Of a stretch of 64,000 nucleotides of DNA, positions 48,201 through 61,131 are shown in pieces. How positions within the stretch are numbered: the stretch's first letter is position 1; every line of letters begins with the position of its first letter. The notes below the pieces were generated by a model. The model saw only the letters and a list, made by a program, of their open reading frames with translations, searched no databases and was not told the origin of the DNA. The DNA comes from Gnetum montanum. Taxonomy: Eukaryota; Streptophyta; Gnetopsida; Gnetales; Gnetaceae. The stretch is taken from contig MNCI01004113.1 in assembly GCA_015680685.1 (NCBI GenBank), positions 437,874-501,873 of the forward strand, in the 5' to 3' direction. The position numbers and the translations under genes are program-made.

Positions 48201-50595
48201 AAGTTGAAACTAACACTATTGAAAATGGATTCAACTATTCAGTGATACCTCTAAAGACACGAATAAAACTACAATCAATCTAGCTTAGTAACAAGAGTAA
48301 TTTGTGTAGGTACATTTGTAATTAGAGAAGAAGAAAGGAAAGTGCCTAGCACCACTACCTATGGCCAAACCAACAAAAATATTTTAGATTAACTAGCTAC
48401 TAAGGACAATCCTTGATTCTAGGGGTGATGATGAGCAAGAATGTGAATATATGTTTATTTTATTTTTAATTCTATTTTGATGCATATTACAAATTAGTTT
48501 TAGCAATTATGCAAGTGTATGAATAGATTTGACAACAAGATACTATTGGGTTTTTGAGATAAGGAGTTTTAAAATATTTTTTTTAGTTTGCAAATTTTTT
48601 GCAACCTATTTTTTCAAATGATGTGGGTGGTCCAACTATTAAAAAGCTAAATTTTTCTAATTTTTTTACTACAATATCTTTACAATTTGGATGAATTTAA
48701 AGCTAATAGTAGGACTGTTAGAAAGCCTTTTATACAATCTATAAATTTATAAAATTTCAAATCTATTGAAATTTATTTGATAATTTAAATATGACCTGCA
48801 AAAGGAGTGTTGAGTAAAACTATTTAGCATTAAGAATAGAAATTACTAATTTGTAAGATGAATATCTCAATGATATTAGAGAATTATGAGCTACATAAAT
48901 GCTTGATATGGAGCTCTTTGGACAATATACCTCTCTAAAAAATTTAAGCTTAATTTAAATGGATTTGGTGGTTGAAATATAGTACACAAGAGTGACCCAA
49001 AATATTATTGTTTAACTTCCTAAAATGCAATGAAGTATGATGATACAAAAAACTTTAATGAATTGGTAAATGTGACAAATGAATAATTGATGAATAAGTG
49101 ATGAATTTGATAAATATAGAGAGAAATTTCGTAATCAAATCAATGTTGTTGCCTCTTAATCAAAATATGACATAATATGCCTATGTATTTATACGCATTT
49201 AATGGAGTCATTACAACTAATGAAGGAACAAGTCTATTTTCATGGATAATGGGCTTGGAATTGAAGAAACATGTACGATTGAGGCCATCCTATTATTACA
49301 TCCATCTATCAATCTTTTAATAAAGGAAAGAATAAATAGAGTTTCCTATTTTGTCTTAAATGTTCTAAAAAATAAAATAGAAATTACATGGCTTTTGCTC
49401 TTATGTTAAAAAAATTCTAACTTGTCTTCTATTAGTCTTTGATATTTTTTCTTTTATTTTCATGTTTTCACTTCAATTTTTTGTACTTCCATATGTATAC
49501 ATGACCTTAAATTACTTTGAATTTTGGTTTGTATAATTCATTTCTTATTATTTCTTGAAATTCACAACATGGGCAATGAATGTTGCTAAAGAGAATGTTG
49601 AAAATGCATACTATAACAAACAGATATGTCAATGGACTTGCTAACTGGACATTGATGGAAAGATGGAATACTTTAAGAAAATTATGTAATAACAATGGTT
49701 GATTAACTATTGAACTTGTAATAATTTAGTAACCCTTTTACAATTTTAACCAATAGGTAGTTGAGCATCTAATAACTGCTAATAAATTTGATATTTTTGT
49801 TTTAATAAAGATTAGCATTACTTATATATTTTTTATATTTTTTTTAATAAATATATATAAATTTTTTATGTTTGTTAGAAGATAACTTTTGGCAACTAAG
49901 GAGTTTATTCCATTTCTTCCTATAAATAGCAAAACCTTGATTTATTCTAGAGATAGATCATGTTTTACTTGTTATTTTCTTAATAGGTAACATTCATATT
50001 TTTATTTTTTCACTAGATTTGTCTTAGAAATAAGCTTTTACCTATGATTATCTAAATTCACTTCTACTATATAATTACTATGTTATCAAGGTTATGTAAT
50101 TTTCTTACAACATTAGCAATTTTATTGAGATTGCTAATAAAAATAAAAATACTTTAGTTATTTATATATCTTTGAATGCATATTTACTTTTAAAGTGATG
50201 AATTGATTTAGGTTATAATCCTACCTTCTTATTACTACTTTGATTTATATTTCTTTATTATTATTACCCTACTATTGACACATCACTTACCAACCCCTTC
50301 ATTGTTACTACAAGATCATATTTCCTAACTATATGAGAAGCAATTACAGACACCACAACAAAACCAATATCTTCCTCTTTATGTTCTTTAATGTATTTAC
50401 TCTCCCTTAAGAGAATCAAATATGCATTCATTGAGGATTGATTTCTCAATTGCTCAACTATCATTAGATCTAAATCATGGACTCCATCATCTCTTACCAA
50501 TGATCAAATATTCCTAACATCATTAAAATTAGCATCATTGTTAATGTTTCATGATCTTCCAAGAATTACATTATGACAACCAATTGAAAGCACAT
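45291..50595. other. AT-rich DNA, no recognised gene
   Basis: No long frames. A perfect 23-bp tandem duplication (core GATTATATATTAAGGAACAA) lies at about 47240-47285. The stretch 47290-47760 reads almost coding (NVHCYHAFVS.EIINVFLTI) but I cannot assign it. The 5-mer before element D is CACAT (50591-50595). Confidence 0.4.
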
Positions 50596-51519
50596 TGATA
50601 AGATCAAATTTTTGTCAGCAACAATATGAAGGATCCAATATCAAGGTTGCAATATCGCATATCCAATATCGGAGCACAAGCTACAACATTGGATATCTGA
50701 TATCACAAGACACATGCCTACCTATAAATATGACACTTAGGCACATGACCTAAACAATAATTTTGAAAAACCATATCGAAACTCTATTAGTTTATCTTAG
50801 TGATTTTAATTCTAAGTACTTAGTAGTGTGTGCCTGCAATGTGGTGTTTAATGATTGTATAGAGTCTTTATTTGAACATCTTGTACTTGGACACAAGTGT
50901 GAACAAGAACAACAATCAAGATTACTTTTCACCATTGCAACATCCACTTAGTTTCTTTATTGTTTCTTTACTATTTACTTAGAATAATGTTTACCAGTTT
51001 TTCATAGACTACTATTTACTATTTTCTTAGTTACTATTTACTTTCCCATGAACTTTACTTTTACTGTTGTTGAGCAAAATGGGTATGATTGATTTCAAGC
51101 ATAACATGTGATCATTTGGTAACCCAGTAGTATTATCACTTGGCTCATCCAATAACGAAGTACTTAGTAATCCCAGTAATGATTACATAAGTTCAAGACA
51201 TGTGTAGAGAATCAAGAATAGTTATCCATCACCTAAGATAGACTAGATTTGTTTACTACTTACTTAGATGTAGGAACTAATTTCATTCACCTTATGTTTA
51301 CTAGGAGTAAGATGGCCTACACAACATCAATTATCATATACCTCACCATGAGTTAAACCATACTCATAGGTTTTACTAGCTCATGTGGGAAGACAAAAAT
51401 TTTGAACTTTAACTAATTACTAGCATAATCACATTGCCTCATCCACAGCTTACAATCAGGCTATGCATGAATACTAATAACTTGTATGATTAGATGTTGG
51501 GTTACTCCATCACTCATCA
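50596..51519 (+). repeat. 5' LTR of element D
   Basis: 924 bp, TGATAAGATC...CACTCATCA. TATAAATA is at 50723-50730. Upstream are repeated CCAATATCGG / GATATCTGATATC words. It aligns with 60290-61131 and with the LTRs of C (e.g. a GGTAACCCAGTAGTATTATC block). Confidence 0.85.
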
Positions 51520-51520
51520 T

Positions 51521-51539
51521 TGGCGTTATTGCTAGGGAC
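51521..51539 (+). promoter_or_regulatory. PBS of element D (tRNA-Asp type)
   Basis: TGGCGTTATTGCTAGGGAC one base after the LTR end, versus the Athila-type TGGCGCCGTTGCCGGGGA; the differences are transitions. It primes minus-strand cDNA synthesis. Confidence 0.75.
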
Positions 51540-51599
51540 AAGACAATGTATGCTAAGTAATTAATTTCACAAAGTTCATTGTATCAGAACTCAACTTTA

Positions 51600-54200
51600 A
51601 CATTCATAACTCTACAATAAGAACACTTAAAAAAATGTCTCAAACCATAACATGGCTTCAAACAAGAATACCACATCACCTGCCAAGGAACTATAGGGAT
51701 GTAATGATAGAATAGATGAAGAAGAAGACTGAAGTATGCTGATGCAAACAAGAATGTCATATGTTCATCATGATTCTTACTACTCTAATTCCACATTAAT
51801 ATTTTATCAAGATAGGAAACTTAGGTGGAGAGATCTTCAAGGAAACATTATTCTACCACCAAAGCAATTAGCACCCATTATGCTCCAAACTACTCTCAAG
51901 GGGATGAAACTAAGTGAAGCACTTGGAGGGTACCATGAAACCAAATACATGATCCAACCATATGAACCTACTTATGAGTAGTCAAGGAAAGACCATGTCA
52001 TGAAAATAAGACATGAACATGATAATGGAAAGACAGTTAACTCTATTGTTATCTTGGAGGAGCTTAATGGAGATGAATTCATTGTTGAACAACTACATTA
52101 CAATCATGAGTTTCAGTGATGAATTCCTATCATTCGACTAGATGAACCTATCAAGAATCAACCACACTCCAAATTAGCAAAGATACTCAAATGGAAGGCA
52201 AAAGACTCAAGGTAGAAGTAGGACTCAATGCCAAGAGTTCTTGCTAGATCTCATAGAGAAGGACATTAGAGTCATCATCAGAGGACAAGCTAGCACCATT
52301 CTCCTACTCCCTCATCTACATCCTCACAATCATCAGAAGACTCTAACAGAAGAAGGAAAAGGTACAAAGACCATGATAGAAAAGAGAGGAGAACTCATGA
52401 CCACCATGATCATCATGACAATTACTCAAGACATTCTAATTTGGAATATGAAGTGTATGAACAATGCAGATGCAATGATCATAGAAATCATGAAAGGGAT
52501 GAACAAAGAAGGGGGAACTACTACAACCAAGTGCACAAAACTAATTAAGATAATGAACCCCTAATGACAACTCATAGCATGATCAGCATACAAGAGGTTG
52601 TACACATTCCAACCAAGCACTTGAGGGATACCGAACCCAATGGCTTGATATAAACAACATGTCAAGATTTGAAGGTGGTTATAATGTTGATCCACAACAC
52701 CACCTCCAAGATATCCATAATGCTTACACCCTATAGAACATTGAAAGTAACTGAAAAAAGTTAAAGTTGTTCCCAAGAATACTTGTGAAAGATATAGAGA
52801 GTTGTCACTAATCACTCAAACCTAAATCAATCAAACAATGGAGTACCATGTTAGAGATTTTCAATGACAAGTACCAAACCTACTCACAAGTGTCTAACTA
52901 AGTTAAAAAATCCAAGAATGAAAGCAAAGGACTCATGAAACCCTTGATGCAATAATGGGTAGATACTACTCACTACTGCATAAATGTCTATGCCATGGAT
53001 TTTCATAGAAGGAGCAACTGAGGCACATTATAGATGGCTTGCGAAACAAAACTAGGGAGAAACTTGGGATTTATGCCCAGGGTAGATTGTTTGAAATGAC
53101 TATCCATCACATCCAAAGATTAATTAATCAAGTGGCAAAGGAAGAAGATGAAGAAAGAAAGAGAGAATCAGCTAAGGAGTATAACTAAGACCCATCAATC
53201 AAAAAGAGAGATGTAAGGGTTTGTAATACCCAAGAGGAAACCTTGGAGCAAGTAATCAAAAAGAAGACTCTACCAATTCAAAAAATTGTAACTAATATTG
53301 CAACAAAGGTAGAGAAAATGTGGGACTCAGTACATGAAAAATTTGCAACTACACTAAAGATCATGGAGGAAAAAATGAAACAAGCCTTTAGAAAAGGAAA
53401 ATATAAGAAAAATAAGAAAGAGCTTGGACAAAGGGCTAAAGCGGCTATAGTGGCTAAGTTTTTAGAAACCAACTCCATTGACAAGGAAGGATGTGCTATG
53501 TGTCAGTACAAACATCCTAATGGATGTTGTCCAATGATGACACATTTACAAGAAATGGAAGCATATGCACTGAATCCTAAGTTTGTTAGGAAACAAATGC
53601 CTAGAAGGTTACCTTATCCCCAACGTAGCTACAAGCAAAATTTCCAACCAACATACTATCCTAGTGGAGCTCTACCATAGCCATAAGAGCAATACCATTA
53701 GTAGTGGCAATAGCACCAATGGTGGGCCATGCTGCCACCTCACCAATAGTATCCATACTAGTAAACTGATCCTTATGGATACTAAATTCAATGTTCAATC
53801 TCACCAGAAAATGCAACCGTGCAAACTCCATAGTACTATCCTCCTAAGTACCATAGATCAATTCCAGCAAGGATAGATCCAAATCCAAACATGCCTTCAC
53901 CAATTTCTGATCCATTAAATCCAACTCATCCTTTTTCACCAATTCCACTACCTACTATGCAAGGTGAATTACCATCACAAATACAACAGAGAAGAGTTGC
54001 AAGGGTAGTGAACATCCAAATGGATAATCTTACTAACAACACTAAGGGCTAAATGAAGAAATGTCCTTTCTTTAAGACAAGTCCTAAAAAGGCTAGTAGA
54101 ATTAGAAATACATCGAGACAAGATTCTTCTACATCAAATTCACCTACCAACAACAATCTTTCGACATCGTCAAACACAAACATGTAGGCTATCATGCTCA
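51600..54200 (+). pseudogene. gag: Gag of element D
   Basis: N-terminal pieces (LRWRDLQGNIILPPKQLAPI at 51810-51890), an Arg/Asp/His-rich low-complexity part near 52330-52480, a core with KLFPRILVKDIESCH and KQWSTMLEIFNDKYQTYSQV (52760-52910), and an open 145-codon piece (53243-53680) with EGCAMCQYKHPNGCCPM, a possible Cys-rich metal-binding knuckle, then LNPKFVRKQMPRRLPYPQRS. Pieces lie in different frames with stops. Homologous to gag of element C. Confidence 0.75.
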
Positions 54201-54269
54201 TAGAAATAGTCATAGACTAAATAAAGGTAGGGCCACTCTCTAAGAAGAGAATTAATCTAAGATTTTATT

Positions 54270-55119
54270 TGATTTATCTATGAGTAGTTGGAAATTTTCC
54301 ATGTAAAGCTCTATTAGACTCAAGTTCTGGGGTAAATTTGATCTCTTATGAAACATACCAAGCATGGAACCTACCATCCTTGAAGAAGTGCAATATAAGG
54401 TAGAAGCTTGCAAATCAATCTATCACCATTCTTTGGAATAGATAGAAGATGTGATGTCCACTATCAATGGTTAGTCTTATCCAATAGAATTTCTTATAAT
54501 CAATGTGAAAAATGGGGATAATGAATTTTCAATTATCATGGGGAGAGCATGGCTTAGCATAATTGATGCTAAGTTAAGTATGAGAGATTTATCTATTGAG
54601 ATCTCTAAGGAAGACAAGCCCAAATCCATACATATGTAATGGATTCCATGCATTACTATTGAAAGCAAAGAGTGCAATGATGGACCAACCATTCAAAATG
54701 TCAACACAGTCATTACACCAGTCCACAAAAAATGTGAAAAGAAATTATGTGCACAAAAGATAGCAGGGACCACTAAACCAAAATAATTCATATGGTTAAC
54801 AACTAAAATTTCTCAAGTGTCTAAAATATGCATTGAACAATTTGACTCACTTATTAATTCCCATTCTAAGAAGATGAATCCAAATGAGAGCCCAAAAATG
54901 AAACTATTAAACCATAATCATACACCACTAGGAAAAGAAAATAAGAAATTAGATGATCAAGATTCCATTACCATCAAGATTACCTCAAAAAATAATCAAA
55001 AAGTTATATTACTAACAATGATAAGTGAGCCACCTAGAGTGTATGATCTAGAAGATCTAGGGAGCATCTTCCGAACACTCACCCATGAGTTCAGTTGTGG
55101 GGAAGATGCTTTCTCTTGA
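54270..55119 (+). pseudogene. Protease remnant and post-gag segment of element D
   Basis: CKALLDSSSGVNLISYETYQ carries the D-S-(S/G) retropepsin motif; the Gly of DSG is Ser. Then QNVNTVITPVHKKCEKKLC and PRVYDLEDLGSIFRTLTHEF, shared with element C. Instead of RT, the sequence becomes T-rich non-coding DNA (55140-55400). Confidence 0.65.
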
Positions 55120-55139
55120 TTTAGAAATTAATAAATGCT

Positions 55140-56740
55140 TTTTAATTTTTTGTTTTACAACTCTCTTTGCTTTTCCTATTTCTTAATAAAAATTTTCCCA
55201 TTCTTTTATACTTTTCACATTCTTTTCATTTTTCACATTCCTTGATATTTTCTCATTCTTTTATACTTTTTTCATTTTTTCAATTTTTAAATATTCTTTC
55301 ACATTTTTTAATTCTTTAACAAGTTTCCATTCTTTGAAATTTTTTCTTCCTTACTTCTTTTTCCAATTCTTACTATCTTTTTCATACTTTGCTTCATGAC
55401 CTTTGTAAATAATTTTTTATTTTTAATAAAACACATTCCAAATAAACAAGATGTAGTCCAATAAAGTAAAGATTTCTCTATGTTATTAAGTCATAAGAGA
55501 CTAATTATTTAAATAGTGAGCCCACACTATCCATACATCCTTTCCATTAATAAGAGGTTCTCACCATGGCTATAATGATAATCTTTCCATCATATAAGTA
55601 AGAATAAATTTGCAATCATTATGTCTAAATCAAAAAGTGAATAACCAAGTGGAAATGTAAAGGATGTGACATAAAGGGGATTTGTGAACTCTCTTGGATT
55701 ACTTCTATGAGTTCTATCCTATTGTTTGGGCTATATTATATCCTTGTAGATCTATTAAAAAATGTGAGCAAGAGTAAAATAAGTACCGCCTTACCATGTC
55801 TCTAGAAAGACATGTTACTCATGCCTGAAGGTAGTCCTCTGGTAAGGTTGACATAGATAAAAATAAAAGAGAACAGAATAAATTTCTAGGGATCCCACTG
55901 GAAATACATGTTACCCATGCTTGAAGGCAAGTGGCTTCTCAAAACTCTAAAAAATAAACAAGTTCCATGAATAAAATCTTCCCTTGGACAATACGCCAAG
56001 TCACAATACTCCTGGCAATAATGGTAGTCTTACAGTTGTAATTTCAAGATATGAGACAATGCGATCTTATTGAAATGTGATTTAGGCTTGGTATTGAATC
56101 ATGGATAATAGGGCTAATGATTACTTTAACCACTAATAAAACACAAGAATTCATTATGCCTATGGTAAGATAACTCACATCCTAATTTCTACAATCCCTT
56201 CTAAGTCTATTTCATCTCACTGTAAGAATGATAGTAACTTGTGGTTTTGTGTAACATAGCATAATTTTCATAATTTGGTGGTACTAACATGTGTGTTTTG
56301 CTAAATAGGTATGCATTACATTTAATTCCTTAAATTCCTAAGGAAAATTTTAGATGTGGTTATACAAGGGCATTAAGGGATGGAACCTACTTTGGGGAGG
56401 ATCCACTTGTATAACTATTGTATCTTATACCTACCGAGCAATTCCACATAATCTTGAACCTTCCAAGATCAAAAAATGCTAATCAAAACTTTCTTTTGCA
56501 TCACACAACTCTATTTTATAACATGAACTCATCAACCTTCTCATCTAACTTATTAATGCTTCATGAACTTTTGTAGCTGAGATTCCTTCTTTATGAACTT
56601 TCAATAACAAATTCTCAAAAAATATGCATCTTTCATAGCTCAAGATCCTTTAAATATGCTTTGAACCTTCCAAATATTCAAACAGATTCATTTTTCATCC
56701 TCCGAAATCAAGAGAACATTGAAAATTTTTCACCTTATAT
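55140..56740. other. Element D non-coding interior
   Basis: A TTTTTCA-rich simple stretch (55140-55400) is followed by sequence homologous to 33200-33480 of element C in opposite orientation. No pol motifs. Confidence 0.5.
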
Positions 56741-56850
56741 CAAGCCTTCAATATCTGGCCCCCTTCGATATTGGGTCCCCATTATTAGGTACTTGATATT
56801 GGCTCCACAAAAAAGTATAAATACATGGGGACTCAATGAAAATTTTTTAT
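56700..56850 (+). promoter_or_regulatory. Internal LTR-like promoter of element D
   Basis: TATAAATA at 56816-56823, preceded within 100 bp by CAATATC, GATATTGGG and GATATTGGCTCC words, the same vocabulary and order seen upstream of the TATA boxes in the C and D LTRs. The second ORF starts about 540 bp downstream. Confidence 0.4.
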
Positions 56851-57364
56851 TTTACAATTTTGAAGAGAGGGAGATTTTTCCATTTTTCTTCTGCAATTTG
56901 AGCTCTAACATCCTAGCTTCCCCAAGCCATATCTTGCACATTCTGGCTTCAATTTTCATGATTTTTGAATCTGTTTGATCCCAAAGTGGTCATCTTAGTC
57001 ATAGGAGGTGCTAGGAAGGAAGATTTAAGTCAATTTTTTAGAATTTTCTAATGCCCAAAAAGTATTTTTTTAAGGGTAAGATTAAAGGAAAATTTGAAAT
57101 TCTTAATAAAGATCAAGCCGGAAACACATAAATAATTCCCTTAATGAGCCATGCTAACCATTATGAGCCATACACAAGAACAAAATGGAAAATTATGAAG
57201 GATTATAAGGAAATTAATGTATATGAGGTTTCTTTTTCAAAAATTTTCTAACTCTATAATCATAACAAGCTAACAATTGATCTAATAAAGGATATGAGAA
57301 AGGAAAAAGGCTATTTAACTCAAAGTAGACATTCTAATAATTCTCAAATCCTTAATGATTACAA

Positions 57365-59990
57365 ATGGCCCCAAAGAGAGGAGCAACTGGAGCACCCTCA
57401 CAACTCGCAAGTAAACGACCAAGAGGCCAAGGTAGAGGTCGAATAGGAGAACAAGACCTAGAACATGCAAAGCAGGAAGACCAATCCTTCAACATTTATC
57501 AGGAAACTCCTGCTACCAAATATTCAGCCCAAGGAGAGGTAGAGAAACCACAATTACAAGGACAATGCCTCACATTGTCACAAGACTTCCTCAAAAATAT
57601 TCAAGAAAAGTTAATCATGATCACAATAATTGTGGAAGTGAACTTTGTTCCATTCATAGAATTTGTTCTAGAAGCAATAAGGATGCAACTCCAAGTGTCA
57701 CCACTATGGACCACACTTTTAAATAGTGGTGAATGGTACCTTGGGAAAACTTATCAATTCTGGAATAATAAAGAAGAAGGTACTATAGTCAACATCGAAG
57801 GAGTTCCATTTCATATTCAATCAAGGCAATAGCTAAAGCTCTAAACATACCCAATGAAGGAGCAAAACTAGGACATCTATCCACTAAATCAGAATCCAAA
57901 ACTAGGAAACTATGGTTAAAATACACATATGGCAAAGAAGACAAGACATACAATGAGTTAACTATGGAGGAGAGAATTTATTTCAAAATTAGCACATATG
58001 ACTTGTTCCCAAAAAAAGGATTAAATAGGTTATCCCCCTATGTGACTAGAGGAAGCACAATTCTAATGGAAAAATATAATGTCAATCTTGTATAACTCTA
58101 CTTTATGGAGATCTAGAGGTAGTTCGAAGAAAAGAAGGTAAGGTAGCCAACACTTCCATTTCCTTACCTAATCAGGAAGCTATGCAAATATGCTAGAATC
58201 CTAGGGTACACCAATGATGTTCCAAGAAAGGCCTAGAATGTCTCATATGCTGAATTGCTCAAGCCAGCACCACCCATGAAAGACCAGGGTGAGGAACAAA
58301 TCAATGTTGGGGAAACCATGCAAACTACTAAACAAAAATAGTTGAGGGGACCCAGTGGCCAACAATAACAAGAACAGCAGCAACAGCAAGTTCCACCAAT
58401 GCAACCATAGGATTATAGGCCATCAGTGAGTCATCTACAATAGATTGAAGAGATTATCAATTGGGGATTAAGAGAGGAGGCCAATCTCTATAGAGTTATC
58501 AACTATACCATCTAGCCCATAGTTTTTGTAGCTCATGTAAATGGACATATCTCATTACAGTCAAGAGGAGAGGTCCAATGATCACAACAGATCTATGGAA
58601 ATGTTGCATCATTCTAAGTGGTGCTTGATACAAGAGAAGGAGCCACAATTATGATAATGCAGTACCAAGATGCAACACGAGTAACAAACGTGATCACAGA
58701 ATACATTAAAGAATATTATAATGCACTTGTTATACCACTGATAGATTTAACTAGAGCTAGGAATGCTCAAATGTTAGTCAAAGCCTCAATGACTTTTTCA
58801 TACCATAAAGATGTGCTAGATCAACTACTATAAACTGGACAAGTGATGACAACTCTTTTTAACATCCCAAGCAATGTAACTATAGTGTAGTCAAAGCTAA
58901 TAGAAATAAAAGGTAAACTAGTCATGGAAAAGACTAGGATGAAGCATGTAGAAAATGAAATTCTAAGACTACAAGAAGAGCTGGAAACCCTAAGGGCAAA
59001 ACGTAGAGACCCAACTCAATTCATTATATCTAACTAGTTAGAATAATTTAGAATAAAGTAAATCAACCACCTAATTAAGTAGAAAAAGAAAATGGAGAAT
59101 GAGAAGGAGAAAGCCATGTGGAATGCCTCAGTAGCTAAACCCAAATGTACACACATGCTAAGGTACTCATTGTAACATAAGAAGAGAACAAGCAACTCGT
59201 TGTAGATAATATGTAGTTAACCACTGTGGAGAAACAAAAGAACATCTTGGAGGAAATCATCCGCCAGTTAAGAAAACAACTGATGAAGGTCAACCCTCTC
59301 AATGGAGGTTGCATGCATTATCCATCAAAAATTAGCTATTGAAATAAGCATGCAGCAGAATGAGGTAGAAAACATGAAAGACTCAAAGAACACTTTCGTG
59401 ATCAAATGGGGATGTATAAACAAATCAATGAGAAGGAGATCTAGATGGCTGAGGCCCAAATCAATTCCATATTAGCACAGAATCTAGACTGGAAGCCCAT
59501 CTTGGATAGTTATGCCCATGTTCACAAGGTGAAATTTAAGAATAAAGACATGCAAATAAAGGATTTGAAAGAATACATGGCTTTAGCTAACCTTCATTAC
59601 ACTAACTTGGCCATGTTAATAGTAGGCAAGCCTAGAAATAAACTAGAATAACAAGTAGCAGCCACATATGTACTGTACGAGAAGGAGTTTGCAAATCATA
59701 AAGATGCCCTATAGAAACTTCAGGTGGAAAACTCTGAGTTAGAAGTAGTAAAGGCTAGCTACTAAGGATAAAAAGATGTAGTAGTAAACCTAGCTAGAAT
59801 ATTCTCAAATTACCATGAACTCTGAGAAAAGGCCAGAGCTTTTAAAGAATAAAGGCAATAGTTTGTAGCATGGTACATTAAAGCCAATCAGATGCTTCTA
59901 CAGTTGCCATGTTCATTGGATGTACCAACTCCATCACACATTGCACAACAATCATGGATGGTACATGATCCAAGAATAGAGGAGGAAAAG
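57365..59990 (+). pseudogene. Second ORF of element D, basic N-terminus and coiled-coil C-terminus
   Basis: It starts at an ATG with MAPKRGATGAPSQLASKRPR (57365) and is open for 155 codons; a frameshift and stops follow. A middle segment (57840-58100) reads AKLGHLSTKSESKTRKLWLK and YDLFPKKGLNRLSPYVTRGS, which resembles the 'putative plant transposon protein' domain seen in some plant gypsy elements; my confidence in that is low. Then a Gln-rich run (58370-58400), a 71-codon open piece (58618-58833), and Leu-heptad helices (KHVENEILRLQEELETLRAK, about 58940-59000; more at 59445-59650). Function unknown; nucleic-acid binding N-terminus plus coiled coil suggest a structural role. Confidence 0.5.
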
Positions 59991-60289
59991 CTTTAGGTGC
60001 TTCTAAATTGATACAAATTTTAGAAACTTGGCGACAAGGGAAATCAACTGATGGAAGAGCCACCACCACTAGGCATTACATAGGCTACATCCAGCTTCAT
60101 CCAAATTCTATTTTTTATTAAATTTTATCATGTCATGTCTTGTATCAATGTTCGTAAAATACCAGTGCATCATTTAAGAGTCATGTATATAGCTAATCAT
60201 CCATGTAAATCTACCTTCCAATTTTGTAAGGAATTCTATCCTCATTTTGTTTTAACTCAAGGATGAGTTTTCAATCAATCATCGAGGTA

Positions 60290-61131
60290 TGATAAGATTA
60301 ACCTTTTATTGGAAACAATATCAAGGATCCAATATTAGGGATATGATATCATGTATCTGATATCAGAGCACAAGCTACAACATTAGATATCTGATATTGT
60401 GGGACATATGCCTACCTATAAATATGACAATTAGGCACACAACCCAAACAATAATTTCAAAAAACCTTACCAAAACTCTTTTAATTTATCTTAGTAATTT
60501 TAGTATTAAGTACTTAGTAGTGTGTGTCCACAGTGTGGTATTTAATGATTGTACAAATTCTTTATTCAAGCATCTTGTACTTGGACACAAGTGTAAACGG
60601 CAATAAAGATTGAAATTACTTTTTACCATTACAACATCCACTTAGTTTCTTTACTGTTTCTTTACTGTTTACCTAGAATAATATCTACCATTTTTCTATA
60701 GGCTACAATTTATTGTTTTCTTAGTTACTATTTACTTTCCCATGAACTTTACTTTTACTGTTATCAAAAAAAATGGGTACAACTACTTTCGAGCGTAAAT
60801 TGTGATCATTTGGTAACCCAATAGTATTATCACTTGGTTCACCCAATAGGAAAGTACTTGGTAATCCTAGTAACGATTACATAAGTCCAAGACATATGCA
60901 AAAAATCAAAAATGGTTATCCATCGCCTAGGATAGACTAGATTTGTTTAATATTTACTTAGACGTAGGAACTACTTTCATTCACCTTATGTTTACTAGGA
61001 GTAAGATGGCCTACACAACATCAATTATCATATACCTCAGTGTGAGTTAAACCATACTTATAGATTTTACTAACTCACATGAGAAGATAACGATTCCGAA
61101 CTTTAACCAATTACTAGCATATTCACATTGC
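60290..61131 (+). repeat. 3' LTR of element D, truncated
   Basis: It starts TGATAAGATTAACC after a short purine stretch (CGAGGTA) and has TATAAATA at 60417-60424. Homology to the 5' LTR stops at ATTCACATTGC (61131); the last 100 bp or so are missing. Confidence 0.85.

Larger units (their letters stand above)
50596..61131 (+). mobile_element. Element D: Athila-like LTR retrotransposon without pol, with a second ORF
   Basis: 5' LTR 50596-51519, PBS 51521-51539, gag, protease remnant, non-coding region, a second gene region (57365-59990) and 3' LTR 60290-61131 truncated by about 100 bp. Same family as element C by LTR, PBS, gag and downstream segments. No RT, RNase H or integrase motif is visible in 10.5 kb. 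It is larger than C mainly because of the second ORF region. Non-autonomous. Confidence 0.85.
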
